From the NCBI RefSeq assembly GCF_002878395.1, contig NC_061115.1, positions 98,548,799 to 98,612,798 of the forward strand: DNA of 64,000 bases. Reading direction: 5' to 3'. The translations under genes were made by a program, and so were the position numbers. How positions within the stretch are numbered: position 1 is the stretch's first letter; each line of letters starts with the position of its first letter. The DNA comes from Capsicum annuum. Taxonomy: Eukaryota > Streptophyta > Magnoliopsida > Solanales > Solanaceae. Below the pieces are notes generated by a model. The model was not told where the DNA came from, searched no databases, and worked only from the letters and a program-made list of their open reading frames with translations. This document shows, piece by piece, positions 33,004 to 43,631 of the stretch.

Positions 33004-35038
33004 TAAGGTCAGACCAAATAGTAACAGGACCTTTTCTAGTCTCTACCCCAGTGAGTCAATTTAACACAACCCGACAAGTATTTGCTAACTGTCCGGTTAT
33101 GATATGTCAGAAAGTCAGGCCTTCAGATTCTAGCAGTAATGCTAGTATATATAGAAAATCAATAAGGGAAGATGACTCCGGACCTATTCCTACCTCAGTA
33201 AAAATTTTTGTACTTTAACCCTCCCAATACTCACGCATGTTTTACGTTTTAGTCCTACGAATATAGCTTATATCCATGCGTTTTTCATTGAATAGTGTCT
33301 GTTTCAAGTTCCTCATATGAGGAGTCCATGTTCATCCAATGTTGCGAATCCTGTTCCATGAATTCAGAAATTCCAAACCCAGTTCGTGCAGCTTATGACT
33401 CATAAACTCATGTCATGCTTTACAGTATGCTTAGCCCACATGATTCATGACTTCACTCCTAGTGTTCAGTCAAACTCAGATTATGCCACGTATACCATTA
33501 GTTTAGATCCCTCAGTGAATCCATAGTGTTAATGTTCTATCCCGCAGGCCTTAGTTACAGTGTCAGTTCTACAATCAATATTCAGTAAGAGAATTAGATA
33601 GTCCTACAGAACCATGGCTTTTAGGTATCAGTTACTTATCCATCAGAATTTAGTACTCCCGTACCATTCTAACCCTTAGTTATAGAAAACCAGCATCAAG
33701 TCACAGTTACAGTTTTAGTTACTGTTACAGTCTCAATTACCGTCTTAGCTATAATGTCAGTCCCAGTTCTAGTCCAGTCAGATCAGAAACTCGGTCCAGT
33801 TTCAAGATTTCTCGACCATAGCATATGGCCATCAGTTACTCAGATATTAGTATTTCAGTACCTCAGTTTACAGAATGATCCCGAATTATGTTAGATGCCT
33901 GGTCTTGCATTCCTAAGGTAAGACAATTTTCCCTCACTCATGCTTAGTTACATTATGTTACCCACTTAGTCATTACCTTTTATGCATAATACTCTATAGT
34001 TTTAATCCAGCTATCCCAAATCAAGTGTAGTTCAGTTTTACATGTCCAGTATTCAGCTATCAGTAATTCAGTTAATTAGATAAATTTGTATATCCATGGA
34101 TTCATGCTCAACGCCCATGTGAATCTCTTAAGTAGTCTCAGTTGTTGTGCATAACATTTAGTCACCTTATCTTAGACTATGTTTCATAGTCCTTGCCTCC
34201 TAAAATAAAAAAATCCTAGCCATGTAGCGATCTCCTATTCAGATGTCATACTCACGCCACACCAAGTTTAGTTTTCTCCCTACCGTCACTAGAGCTCTAT
34301 AGAAAGTCCTAGTAGTTTTAAGATCAGCTCAGTTCATATATCATATCTTAGCTTCAGATCCCAGATATTCAACCGCAATTGAGTTCGTAGGTGTCTTGTG
34401 CATCATCCCAGTCTTCCTCAGTATCTCAGTCAAGTTAGTATTCTTCTAGGGACATAATTTCCCAAGGAGAAGATACACGATAACTCCCAAAACTCTCATG
34501 ACATAAAACATGCCACTATCTCTTCTTATAATGAATCTAGTTTGGAGTAAGGGGTACTTATAAGTTGACCCTCAAACTCCGACCTTAGCCGTAAGCCACG
34601 TATTCAAGGTGCTTAATTCAGATCATGGTAATCTAGATCATGTATCATGTTACAGATTCAGTTACATACTCATGTTTCCACACATGCATAATAATTAATT
34701 AATCTTAGACTTGTCAGCATTTTCAATTTAAGGTAACAGTCTTTCTTGAACTTATTCAGTTTTATGTTCAGATTTTAGTTTCAAACTCAGCATCCAGTTC
34801 CATGTTCAAATTCTCATCATAAACTTGGTATCAAATACCATTGCCTATTCATTCATGCATTCAGATATGTATCGTTTCCTATTCATTCATGCATTCAGAT
34901 ATGTATGTTTAGTATGATACATTCAGCTTATCAGTCATGCTAGACATGAAGTCATGTCTCGGATGTTCATGTTCAATGTGTACTTTAGTTTATCATTTTT
35001 CCCCTCTCAGTCAGTCTCATTCGAGGATGAATGTTCCC
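33004..35038 (+). other. E3 non-coding internal region
   Basis: About 2 kb between gag and the purine tract with no open frame and no pol motif. It is rich in CAGTT/CAGTC microrepeats (about 33690-33800) and holds a perfect 29-base tandem repeat at 34844-34872 and 34878-34906. Several stretches align with 54345-56628 in E4, such as CAGTATGCT(T/C)AG near 33424 and 54743. Conservation between two separate elements suggests a shared structural or packaging role, or shared origin from one non-autonomous ancestor. Confidence 0.65.
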
Positions 35039-35051
35039 AAGAGGGAGATAA
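35039..35051 (+). other. E3 polypurine tract
   Basis: AAGAGGGAGATAA lies directly before the right LTR and follows TCATTCGAGGATGAATG, the standard context. Confidence 0.85.
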
Positions 35052-37818
35052 TGTAAAACCCCATAAAATTTCTAAGCTTTATTCAGTCCTTTAATCTTGT
35101 CAAGAGGTCCCAAACTTGGAAAAAAAATTCTAATTAAGTTCCCAGACTTAGACTATTATTGGCCTTCCATAGTTGTAAATCTCATTTTTCCACCTTAACA
35201 TCATTTACTGGTTCATATTTTTGTTAATTCATGATCTGAGAGATCCATAGGTGGTGCCAAACAAGTTATGGGATTTTTGGACAACGTTCAAACCATATTT
35301 GAAAGCCCAAAATAGTGGACCAATGCGATCTTAGCGTACCGCATCACCAACTACGTTGGTATATATTGTTGTAGGTTGTCATGGTCAAAGTACTGAGACT
35401 CAACGCGATGATGTTGTAACGCATCAACTATCACATTGATTCCATTGACACACAACATCGATAATAGCATGATGCTCAGTTTTAGTCATTAAATGTCCGT
35501 ATTATAAAGGGCAAAATGGTTAATTTCCCACCCCTATATAAGTCTTAAACATAGGATTTAGCCTAAATTTAACATAAATATAGTGTCTCTCTTAAGTTTC
35601 TCTCAAGAACAAGTTAGGGTTTTCAATTAAGGATTCAAATTCAATACTCAAATTCAAGAATATCTCCATAAATCTTCATAAAAGCAAGAAGTAAAGTAAG
35701 CCAAGTGTTGATTTATGGATTCCTTTCATCCATTAAGTCCAATAAACCTCTTTCCAATTATTAAACATGTTATTTTTGTTATGGGTTGTATGTAACCATG
35801 TTTATCTTGTTGTATCATTCCCAAGTTGGAATCTTTCTATGTTTTTTTATGAAACTACGTTAGCATACAAGTTGAAATCCATGAATTGAGTTATTTATGA
35901 TGTGTAAGTTAATGATTGCACCTATGCCCTAACTTGTGCATGTAAGGTGTTTTACAAAATGCATAAGAGGATAGAAATTATGTATTATAGCTCAATTGTG
36001 ACTCAAATAATAAATGCATGCTTTACCCTTACGACCAAAAATGACATCCATAATATTGTGTGCATTATAAATATTTGATTGAACGTTCATGATATTAGGT
36101 GGATGAAAGTATGAAATGTCTATATGCAATTCGATCCATGTATAACATTATGATAATCAAGTGCTTCATGAAATCCCCAACTTATAATATTATGAATTGC
36201 TGATATTGGTCACGTGTTCAAGAAGTGTTAAGTCTTGTCAGTTTTATGCTATCACATCCTAGGGTACTTGTACCCGACAATTTAGTTGTGTGCCTAGAGC
36301 CAGTGTTAGTTTTCATGATACTCTTGGTCAATCCATGGTCATTAAAATTCAATCAGTTACATGACTTAGGAAAACTCAGTAATCTCAGTACCCTTGGTAA
36401 TCTTAGTAACCTAAATAATCTCAGTAATCTTAGTTAGTTATCAGATATCAGTAGTATTTCATCAGTCAATGGAAATTTAGTAAACTCTGTTTAAATCAAC
36501 TAAACAATACTATTAGTAACAGTTCAGTGTCTTTTTAGTTGAGAGTAGGATTTAGCACCGAATGAATCCAAGGATGGGGACTTACCTGTTATCCAGTAGA
36601 GAGTGTGATCCTTAGAAGCAATCCTTGTATTCTAGAATGACACAACCAGCATATGTTGAGATTTATCCTAGAGTTTAGGGATTATATACCTCACCCGTGT
36701 TTTCTTATAGGGAGGGGTTGATGGAAGATCACCCTATCAAAGAGGGTTTGCTCACAGCTTGTCTTTACCAATGCCACGATACTAACACCCTTTTAGGTAG
36801 GGTTACTGGTTGACCTCACCAATTCAGGGGACATATCAGTTTGATGATTACCTCCCACAGTCTGAGTTTTGGATCCAGTCTCAATAATAGAACTCAATTC
36901 AGTTCTACAATTTTAGGACTATCAGATACAGTCTCTCAGCTCTGTACAGAACTCAGCAAGTTCTATCAAAATTAGGATTGTCAGACACAGTCACCCAGTT
37001 AATAGTATATTAATTATATGAAATTCATGTTACCAGTATTCAGATTTCAGGACAGTCAGAAACAGTCAATCAAACTAGTTCATCATAATCAGAACTATCA
37101 AAAATAGTCATTTCTTTATCAGTAATATGACATCTATTCCTCGGTACTCAATAAACTTAGTCATTCAGTATCCTAGTATTAGTACTCAGATATCAGTAAA
37201 TCTATGTTATCAGAATTCATGAGTCAATTTTATAATGATCTCAGTTACAGTTATATATTCATGCATGTATTCTCACGTTCATATTATTTAGTCAGTTAGT
37301 ATTATTCATGCACATGAACCATTGCATTCATCCTACCTCACTTGCATCTAGTACATTCAATCATACTGATATATTTGTGGTATTGTTTTTATACCATAGG
37401 TTCAGAAGCACACGCTCCAGAGTATCAGTAGCATTCCAGTTTCAACAGTGATTCCTCATCATTTGAGAATGTTATTATTTGATTATTTCATTTTTTTAGT
37501 ACTTAGTTTATTTTACCCGATGGAGTTAGTTGGGGGATTATCCCATAAACTCTTTATTCAAACAGCTCAATTTTAAAGTCTTTCAGACTACGGCACATTC
37601 AGATAGTTATTTCAGTTGTTTTGGTGTTGTTATACCATATTTTCAGTCATGTATCAACATTGAACCTTATGGACTTTCAGTTCATGTTTCTGCATTTACA
37701 ATATTATTATTATTATTTTTCAATACTCTGTTACAAATATCAGTAATGGGTTAGCTTGTGGTCCTTTAGGATTATGAGAACCGTGTAGCATTTTGGGTAC
37801 CAAATTTAGGGCATTACA
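35052..37818 (+). repeat. E3 3' LTR (2767 bp)
   Basis: It starts TGTAAAACCCC, ends GGCATTACA and is followed by CCTAG. TATA-like TATATAAG is intact at 35535-35542, better than in the 5' LTR. The donor-like site is AAA/GTAAGC (GT at 35696). Confidence 0.88.
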
Positions 37819-37823
37819 CCTAG

Positions 37824-38400
37824 TCAGGTGGTGGATGTGGTTAGTGTTAACTATACTTTTCAGGCTACATATAGAGGTTTTTGATGGGATCATCACAGGT
37901 ACTATCCCTATTTGTTTTAGATATATATTTGTGTTATTTTATCTGGAATCAACTTTCTCCTGTGTATGCATATTTTTCTTAGGGTTTTAATTCTTCTTTT
38001 GAGCCCCTTGATGTGCATATTTGTCTATCTACCCTAGTAGCATAATCTTTAGTAGTGGATCGGGTGTATAAATCTTGTGTTATGACTTTTGTTGGGCATG
38101 AGACTTCTTAGATTTGGTTGACTTCGACGTCATCTTGGGTATGGATTGGTTGGCTCTTTAATATGCTATCCTAGATTGTTATGCTAAGACCGTGACCTTA
38201 GCTTCATCGGGTCTGCCGAGGATAGCGCAAAAAGGTGTGCTTCATTCAGGTCCTAATAGAGTTATATGTTTTCTTCAGTATCATTGCCTTGTCAAAAAGA
38301 GGTGTTTCTCTTATTATCATATTCATGATACGAGTATTGCTTCACCTCCTTTTTTGAATTTTGTTTGAGTTGTCCATGAATTTATAGATGTTTTCCCAAA
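37824..38400 (+). pseudogene. pol: E2 protease, broken
   Basis: The frame resumes after the E3 duplication. The active-site block LFYLESTFSCV (about 37935-37965) stands where relatives have LFDPGSTFSYV, so the catalytic Asp is now Tyr and the Gly is Glu. The downstream block DFDVILGMDWL (about 38128-38160) is well kept and is the standard C-terminal flag of gypsy protease. Stops and frame shifts are frequent. The enzyme would process the polyprotein. Confidence 0.8.
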
Positions 38401-39240
38401 AGATTTTTCTGATATGCCTCTAGATTAGGATATCAACTTTTTTATCGATGTTAAGTCGGGCACCAATCCCTTTCCTATTCCTTCTTAGAGGAAAGCCACA
38501 ATAGATTTAAAGGAATTGAAGGATCAACTATAGGAGTTATTAGATAAGAGATTTATTCGACTTAGTGTATCACTTTGGGGTATGTCGATTTTGTTTATGA
38601 ATAAAAAGGTGGGTTGATGCATATGTGTTTTGATTATCTATAGTTGAACAAAGTGAAAATTAAGAATATATATCCTCTTTCTCATATTGATGATTTGCTT
38701 TACCAGCTTCAGGGTGCTTCGGTGTTTTCTAAGATTGATTTGACACCCACAAACCACTAGTTAAGGATTAGAGCTTTGGATATTTCGAAGATTTCTTTTT
38801 GGACTCAGTACGGCCATTATGAGTTCTTGGCCATGTCCTTTGGGTTGATGAAAGCCCCATCTGCATTCATTGAGTTTATGAACTGGATATTTTGACTATA
38901 TCTCGACACCTTTGTTATTGTATTTATATATGATATCCTGGTTTATTCCTAGAGTGAGGTCAACCATGAGGAACATTTGTAGATTGAGTTTCAGAGTTGA
39001 AGGATGAGAAGTTTTATGCAAAGTTCTTTAAGTGAGATTTTTTTGGGGTCTTTCTCTTTCATTGTTTATGTGGTGACCAAGGATGGTATTATTGTCGATC
39101 CTACCAAGATTCTAGTGGTTTGTGAATGGGATAGGCCTACCTCTCCTACTAAGATTTGGAGTTTTCTAGTTTAGCGGGCTACTATCAGTGTGGTGTTTTG
39201 TTGAGGGTTTTAATCTATTGCAACTCCATTGACCAAATTG
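38400..39240 (+). pseudogene. pol: E2 reverse transcriptase, broken
   Basis: RT blocks in order: [62 protein letters not shown], then FIYDILVYS (about 38920-38946). The first Asp of the FIDD catalytic box is replaced by Tyr (GAT to TAT). The later palm and thumb are decayed, with VTKDGIIVDP-like text near 39070-39110. Multiple stops interrupt the frame. Confidence 0.85.
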
Positions 39241-39776
39241 ACTTATAAAAAGATTTTCTTTTAGTGGTTTGATGCTTATGAGGCAATCTTTCAAAAGCTT
39301 AAGGATTTGCTGACTGTGGCACCTATCTTGACCTTTCCCAAGGAGGGCGTGGATTTTATCATTTTTTATGATGCGTCAAGTGTTAGACTAGGTGTTGTGT
39401 TGATGCAGGAGGGTAAAATGATTGCTTATGCTTCTTGTTAGTTGAATCCTCAAGATATGAATTACCCTACCCTTGATTTTGAGTTGTGCGTGGTTGCTTA
39501 TGCTTTGAAGTTGTGGAGGCCCTACCTATACGGAGTCCATTGAGAGATTTTCTCATATCATCATAGCCTTTAGTACTTCTTTGCTCTGTTAGATCTTAAT
39601 ATGAGGCAACATCACTGGCTTGAGTTGCTTAAGTATTATCACTCGACTATTCTCTATTATTCGAGAAAGGCTAATGTGGTTGTTGATCGACTAGTAGGGG
39701 TAGGTTGGTGCATCTTTTGACTCAGGAGAGACCTTTGTGCTTGGAGGTTTAGTCTTAGGCTAACAAGATGGTTAGA
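39240..39776 (+). pseudogene. pol: E2 RNase H and linker to integrase, broken, cut by E5
   Basis: The text reads FYDASSVRLGVVLMQEGKM, then IAYASC, a stop, and LNPQDMNYPTLDFELCVV, then ALKLWRPYLYGV, the gypsy RNase H blocks. The linker ending in LTQERPLCLEV and ANKMVRC stops at 39776, where E5 begins. The following integrase zinc finger is lost. The first catalytic Asp and the Glu in LDFEL are present. Confidence 0.8.
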
Positions 39777-40537
39777 TGTTAGAACCCTGGGGGGTTGCAC
39801 TATTTGGGGCGGGACCAGGTCCCTGATAATCAATCACAGGCAAAAACACAGTAAACCAACGAGAAACACAACACTGTGCAAAAAATGTAAAGGACGCAAG
39901 ATTTAATGTGGAAACCCCCTTGCTCAAGGGAGGAAAACCACGGCTTTCCCTTATAAGCTCCCAAAACAACATTATAGTCAAGCTCTTAATTAAAATCTTC
40001 AATTAACCTAACTTTAGGTTCCTCCTTCTTGTAATAACTCTACTACAAGCCTACCTTCGCAACTCTGCTAAGATCATATTTTGATATTGATTAACTCTTA
40101 CCAATATAAACCTAAGGTAACTCTACCTATGTTATCTCCAAGCAAATATAAAAAAACATTACTCTTATAAATTGAGTAGTTTATTTACAATTCAGAACTC
40201 ACTCAAGAACACTCACTCTTTAAGATTACAAAATAAGAACTTGAGATATATTTGAGCAATTAAGCTCAATTGAGTTTTTGCCTCTTAATTTCTTTTAATT
40301 CTTAATTTTGAAAAAACTACTTGATAGAGAAGCATCCTTTTCCTTTTATATATGAGTGATGATTTGGGTTGAAATTTCATTGGGCCGAGTGTCCTCAATA
40401 GTACATGCAGCACTTGCACTGTTTGTTGCACAAGATGACAAAATTGTGTAGATGCATGCCAGTTGTACTGTAGACTTGAACATCCAAGGAACTAGTCCCT
40501 TGAAATCAGCTGCTCAGCATCAAAACAAGATACAACA
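39777..40537 (-). repeat. E5 3' LTR (761 bp)
   Basis: On the minus strand it starts TGTTGTATCTTG at 40537, after a purine tract, and ends GGTTCTAACA at 39777. It carries the near-palindrome GGGACCAGGTCCC at 39811-39823. The first 580 or so plus-strand bases align with 45564-46130. Confidence 0.82.
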
Positions 40538-40554
40538 ATTTCTCCCATTTTTGA
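40538..40554 (-). other. E5 polypurine tract
   Basis: Minus strand AAAATGGGAGAAAT, directly before the LTR start. Confidence 0.65.
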
Positions 40555-41190
40555 TGATGAGAAACCAACCACATAGTTTTGAGCATAAATAATTTATTCA
40601 TCACATTTAATCAATGTGATTACCACTAGTAAAGATAAATGTCCGCCCTATCATGGAACACCATGCTTCCATCATCATGCAACTTAGGGACCTGGTACCT
40701 TATTGTCAATTGCTATCAAGATTTAATTACTCCCCCTGTCACCATACACCATTATTCATTTAGTTCATCTACATACTTTCCCTAGTCACTATTCCATCAT
40801 ATTTGCAATTCAACATTTTCACACCTGGTACCTGGTCCCTTCCACATGAAATCAATATTCTCCCTTTTGGCATCATTAAAAAGTGAAAATAGTAAATCAA
40901 GAGTAAAGATAAGTACGGATTAGTTAACTCATGGTTATTGAGGCAACAATAACGTAAAGAACAACTTTAAGAGAAAAAGAAATACATGCTACACACAAAC
41001 AAAAATTCATTCATATGTAGAGGATAAAAATCATTACACTGCATAATTTAAGTGTTCTAGAGAAAAAGCCATAGGAATCAAGAAAGGTTAAATAGAGGAG
41101 GGACTTGGAAGGATGGTTTCAAGGAGTAGATCTAGGTTATTATTTCTTGTAGAATGACACTCCAACTATTCCTTGGTTAACTGCCTTATT
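40555..41190 (-). other. E5 3' untranslated stretch
   Basis: No coding sense. It holds two further copies of the GGACC-GGTCC word (40687-40699 and 40823-40839). Confidence 0.5.
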
Positions 41191-41192
41191 TT

Positions 41193-41990
41193 TTAAGTCA
41201 AGCTTAAAACCACATCTATCAAGGTTGAGACTCTTTTCTTTAGATCATCATTCTCAGTTTTAAGCTCATCAGTGACACTTGGACTCTCAATAGACAAATA
41301 CTGAATTGTTATGTTCAATTTACTGATCTCTGCATCCTTAGAAGCTATATTGAGTTGTAACTCCTCTATCACTTTGCTGAATTCCCTTTCTAGTTTGTGC
41401 CTGATTTCTTTGTCAGACACTCAATTTTGACAAGTGTCTTCATACCAATCATTTTTAATACAGTCCCAGGAGTTCCGTTCTCATAGACAATACTAAAGTG
41501 ATTAAACACTTTATTTAACCAGTAACCATAAGGCATGCCATGGTCACTATTTTTCCTAAGAACCACTTTGTGTATGTGTTCCATCATCAATGTAGGAAAA
41601 CTGATGAATTCTAAACTGCTAAGGCATTTTATGACATACAAGTCAATACTGAAGCAATGTTACTTTTTGGGGATCTGGGCAAAACTACTTTGTTTACAAA
41701 ACCAAAGATCCAATTGCAACTCATGAGTGAGTGACTTCGTATTCACTACATCCATTAATTTACCTTTAACCTTTGATCGAGCTGTCAAGAACTCTATTTA
41801 TGGTTTTTGCCTTGAGAAAATCCTCACACCACAGATATAAACATCCAGAATCCTCCCAAATAAAGCAACTCAATATTCAGCTTCTTCTCTTGAACTACTA
41901 TTGTCTTTTAGACAAAACCTTATTTATCTCCCCATTTTTTCTTCTAGTATAGGTGATCATAGATTCTCTTTCAGCTACTTTCCTCTTCCT
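41193..41990 (-). pseudogene. Extra non-retroviral frame in E5 (transposon-associated domain plus coiled coil)
   Basis: Two overlapping open pieces (41390-41641 and 41193-41420) read on the minus strand. The first has LMMEHIHKVVLRKNSDHGMPYGYWLNKVFNHF. This resembles the plant protein family annotated as putative plant transposon protein domain, found in many Solanaceae retroelement-linked proteins. The second is a heptad-rich coiled coil (KVIEELQLNIASKDAEISKL). Upstream, about 41900-42020 reads GPGPRKRKVAERESMI. It replaces pol between the RT fragment and the LTR. The match is from memory of the family style and needs a profile search. It could also be a captured host gene fragment. Confidence 0.45.
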
Positions 41991-42794
41991 AGGACCAGGT
42001 CCCTTCAGAGTCTCCTTCTTTTCAGCAAAACATTAAAACTTTTCTACAGAATATTTTAGTGTTTTAGTAATATTTTATTTTTTGGGATAAAATATACTCT
42101 TTCTTAGGCAGTGCGATAACAATATGAGGTTTTTATCAAGCCATGCATTATCCATCAATGTTTTATCAGAAAATTTTTGAGGACTCAGGGATGATTCTTC
42201 ATTAATAATTTGAGTGAATAAGGGGTTTGGATTTGGAATAGTAAGAGATAAGGGGTGTTTTTAAGAGGATAGGAGAAAGGAATTTTACTATTGCTAAGCT
42301 CAATTACCTTTATAAAACATGAAAATGAGGAATTGGTAGCCATTTGTAGGTTCTTTCCATAGGAGACATATTTGTGACCAGACTTTTTATCCCTTTATAA
42401 AATAAGAGAAGGGATGAGTATGCCTAGATATAAAGAAAAGAGTAAGCATAGAAAGGGATTTTGAAGGAATTGGATGTGATCATTTTCAATTGATGGATGA
42501 CTTATCCTTTCTTTTAGAATAGGACAATTTTTCTGACATGAGAAGAGAGAGAAGATGCGGCTTTATCTGCTAGAACAAACTAAAAATGCACATTCATATC
42601 AATAACCTGTGATAAAAGACTATGTCCCTCTCTTTATTTAAGTGAATCCTCAATTTTGTGAATGTCACATTTTTCTCCTCTAATGTTGTTCCCATGCTTG
42701 TATACGTACAAAGGTATAATACTGAGTTAGACCAATATGCACCTATTTTACCAAGGATACCTTCCTCCTAAACATGGCAAATTTTTTAAAGGGA

Positions 42795-43292
42795 AGCTGA
42801 TCCATCTAGTAAGTAAGGTTAATTTGATCAATTCCATCCACCACTTGTTAGTTTTAATACACCACTTTAATCCAGAAGTTTCCCTGAAAGTAGGTCTGAG
42901 GAACGGATCCTAGACTTAGAATTCTTTTTATTTTCAAGGTTCCTTCTGCATTACTTTGGACTAGCCAGCATCTTTCAGACTCTTTTTCACCATTTGAGCT
43001 TAATTTTGGGATAGGAATGGTGAGAAACCCATGAGTTATTTGACTTAGGCTCTTGTGTGAACTCTTATCTCTAAATATTAAGTTTAAATGTCCAATAGAA
43101 TGGGAAGATATGACTTTCCAATTTGACCCTCTGAGATGAATTCCACTGGGACCAGGTCCCTGTGAAATCTTGACTAGAAAATTCTCGAGGTTCTTCTGCT
43201 TGAGGAAATGTTTGTGACAGAGATCTTGGATCACCATTACTATCAACACTTCCCTTCATATCAAATATGTCATTGACCTTTGTCTTCATCAA
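42795..43292 (-). pseudogene. pol: E5 pol fragment: linker and first residues of copia RT
   Basis: Two overlapping open pieces read VNDIFDMKGSVDSNGD and then QGPGPSGIHLRGSNWKVISS. The last phrase is a flag of the variable linker between integrase and RT in Solanaceae copia elements. After it, text reads across frames as a weak form of the MQ(D/E)EL block that opens copia RT. Protease and integrase, which should lie upstream, are absent: the zinc knuckle is only 350 bases away. This is a large internal deletion. Confidence 0.6.
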
Positions 43293-43631
43293 TATCTTCC
43301 TTATTTTAAGAGTAGCTCATACATGCATCTTTTCTTGATCCTTTTTATTTTTTTTCACTAAAGACATCTCCACCTTGGAGTGTCTTGAGAGAGAGAATAC
43401 AATCAGATCCTCCATTCATAGCTTTGAACAGTTATATATCAAAAGGATATTTTATTTTGTAAACCTTTTTCCCTCCTATAATCAAAATCATTTGTCAGAT
43501 TTGGGAAACCAATTGAGTTTAAGTTCCCAATATGAGGAAAGAGGTGTGATTAAATCATTTTTTACCCATCTATGTAATGGGAACTTATTCATATTTTTCA
43601 AAGTTCTTAAACCGTTAAGATAGGTACTCCC

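Larger units (their letters stand above)
28678..37818 (+). mobile_element. E3: gag-only chromovirus-like LTR element (9141 bp)
   Basis: Two long LTRs (28678-31489 and 35052-37818), an initiator-Met primer site, gag with zinc knuckles, then about 2 kb with no coding sense, a purine tract and a perfect CCTAG duplication. No protease, RT, RNase H or integrase motif is visible, although the ends are intact. The element therefore looks like a non-autonomous gag-bearing type that needed pol from relatives, and not like one that lost pol after insertion. Its LTR is related to that of E4. Confidence 0.85.

Noticed and set aside
36225..36437. Frame with repeated Leu-Ser-Asn (LSNLSTLGNLSNL)
   Set aside because: It is the translation of the AGTAATCTC microrepeat inside an LTR. 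The other LTR of E3 does not keep the frame.
41193..41420. Coiled-coil frame as an expressed host gene
   Set aside because: It is short, has no plausible exon structure and lies between LTRs of E5. It is better seen as part of the element.
43375..43623. Plus-strand frame of 82 codons in E5
   Set aside because: Antisense to the copia relic and without motif.
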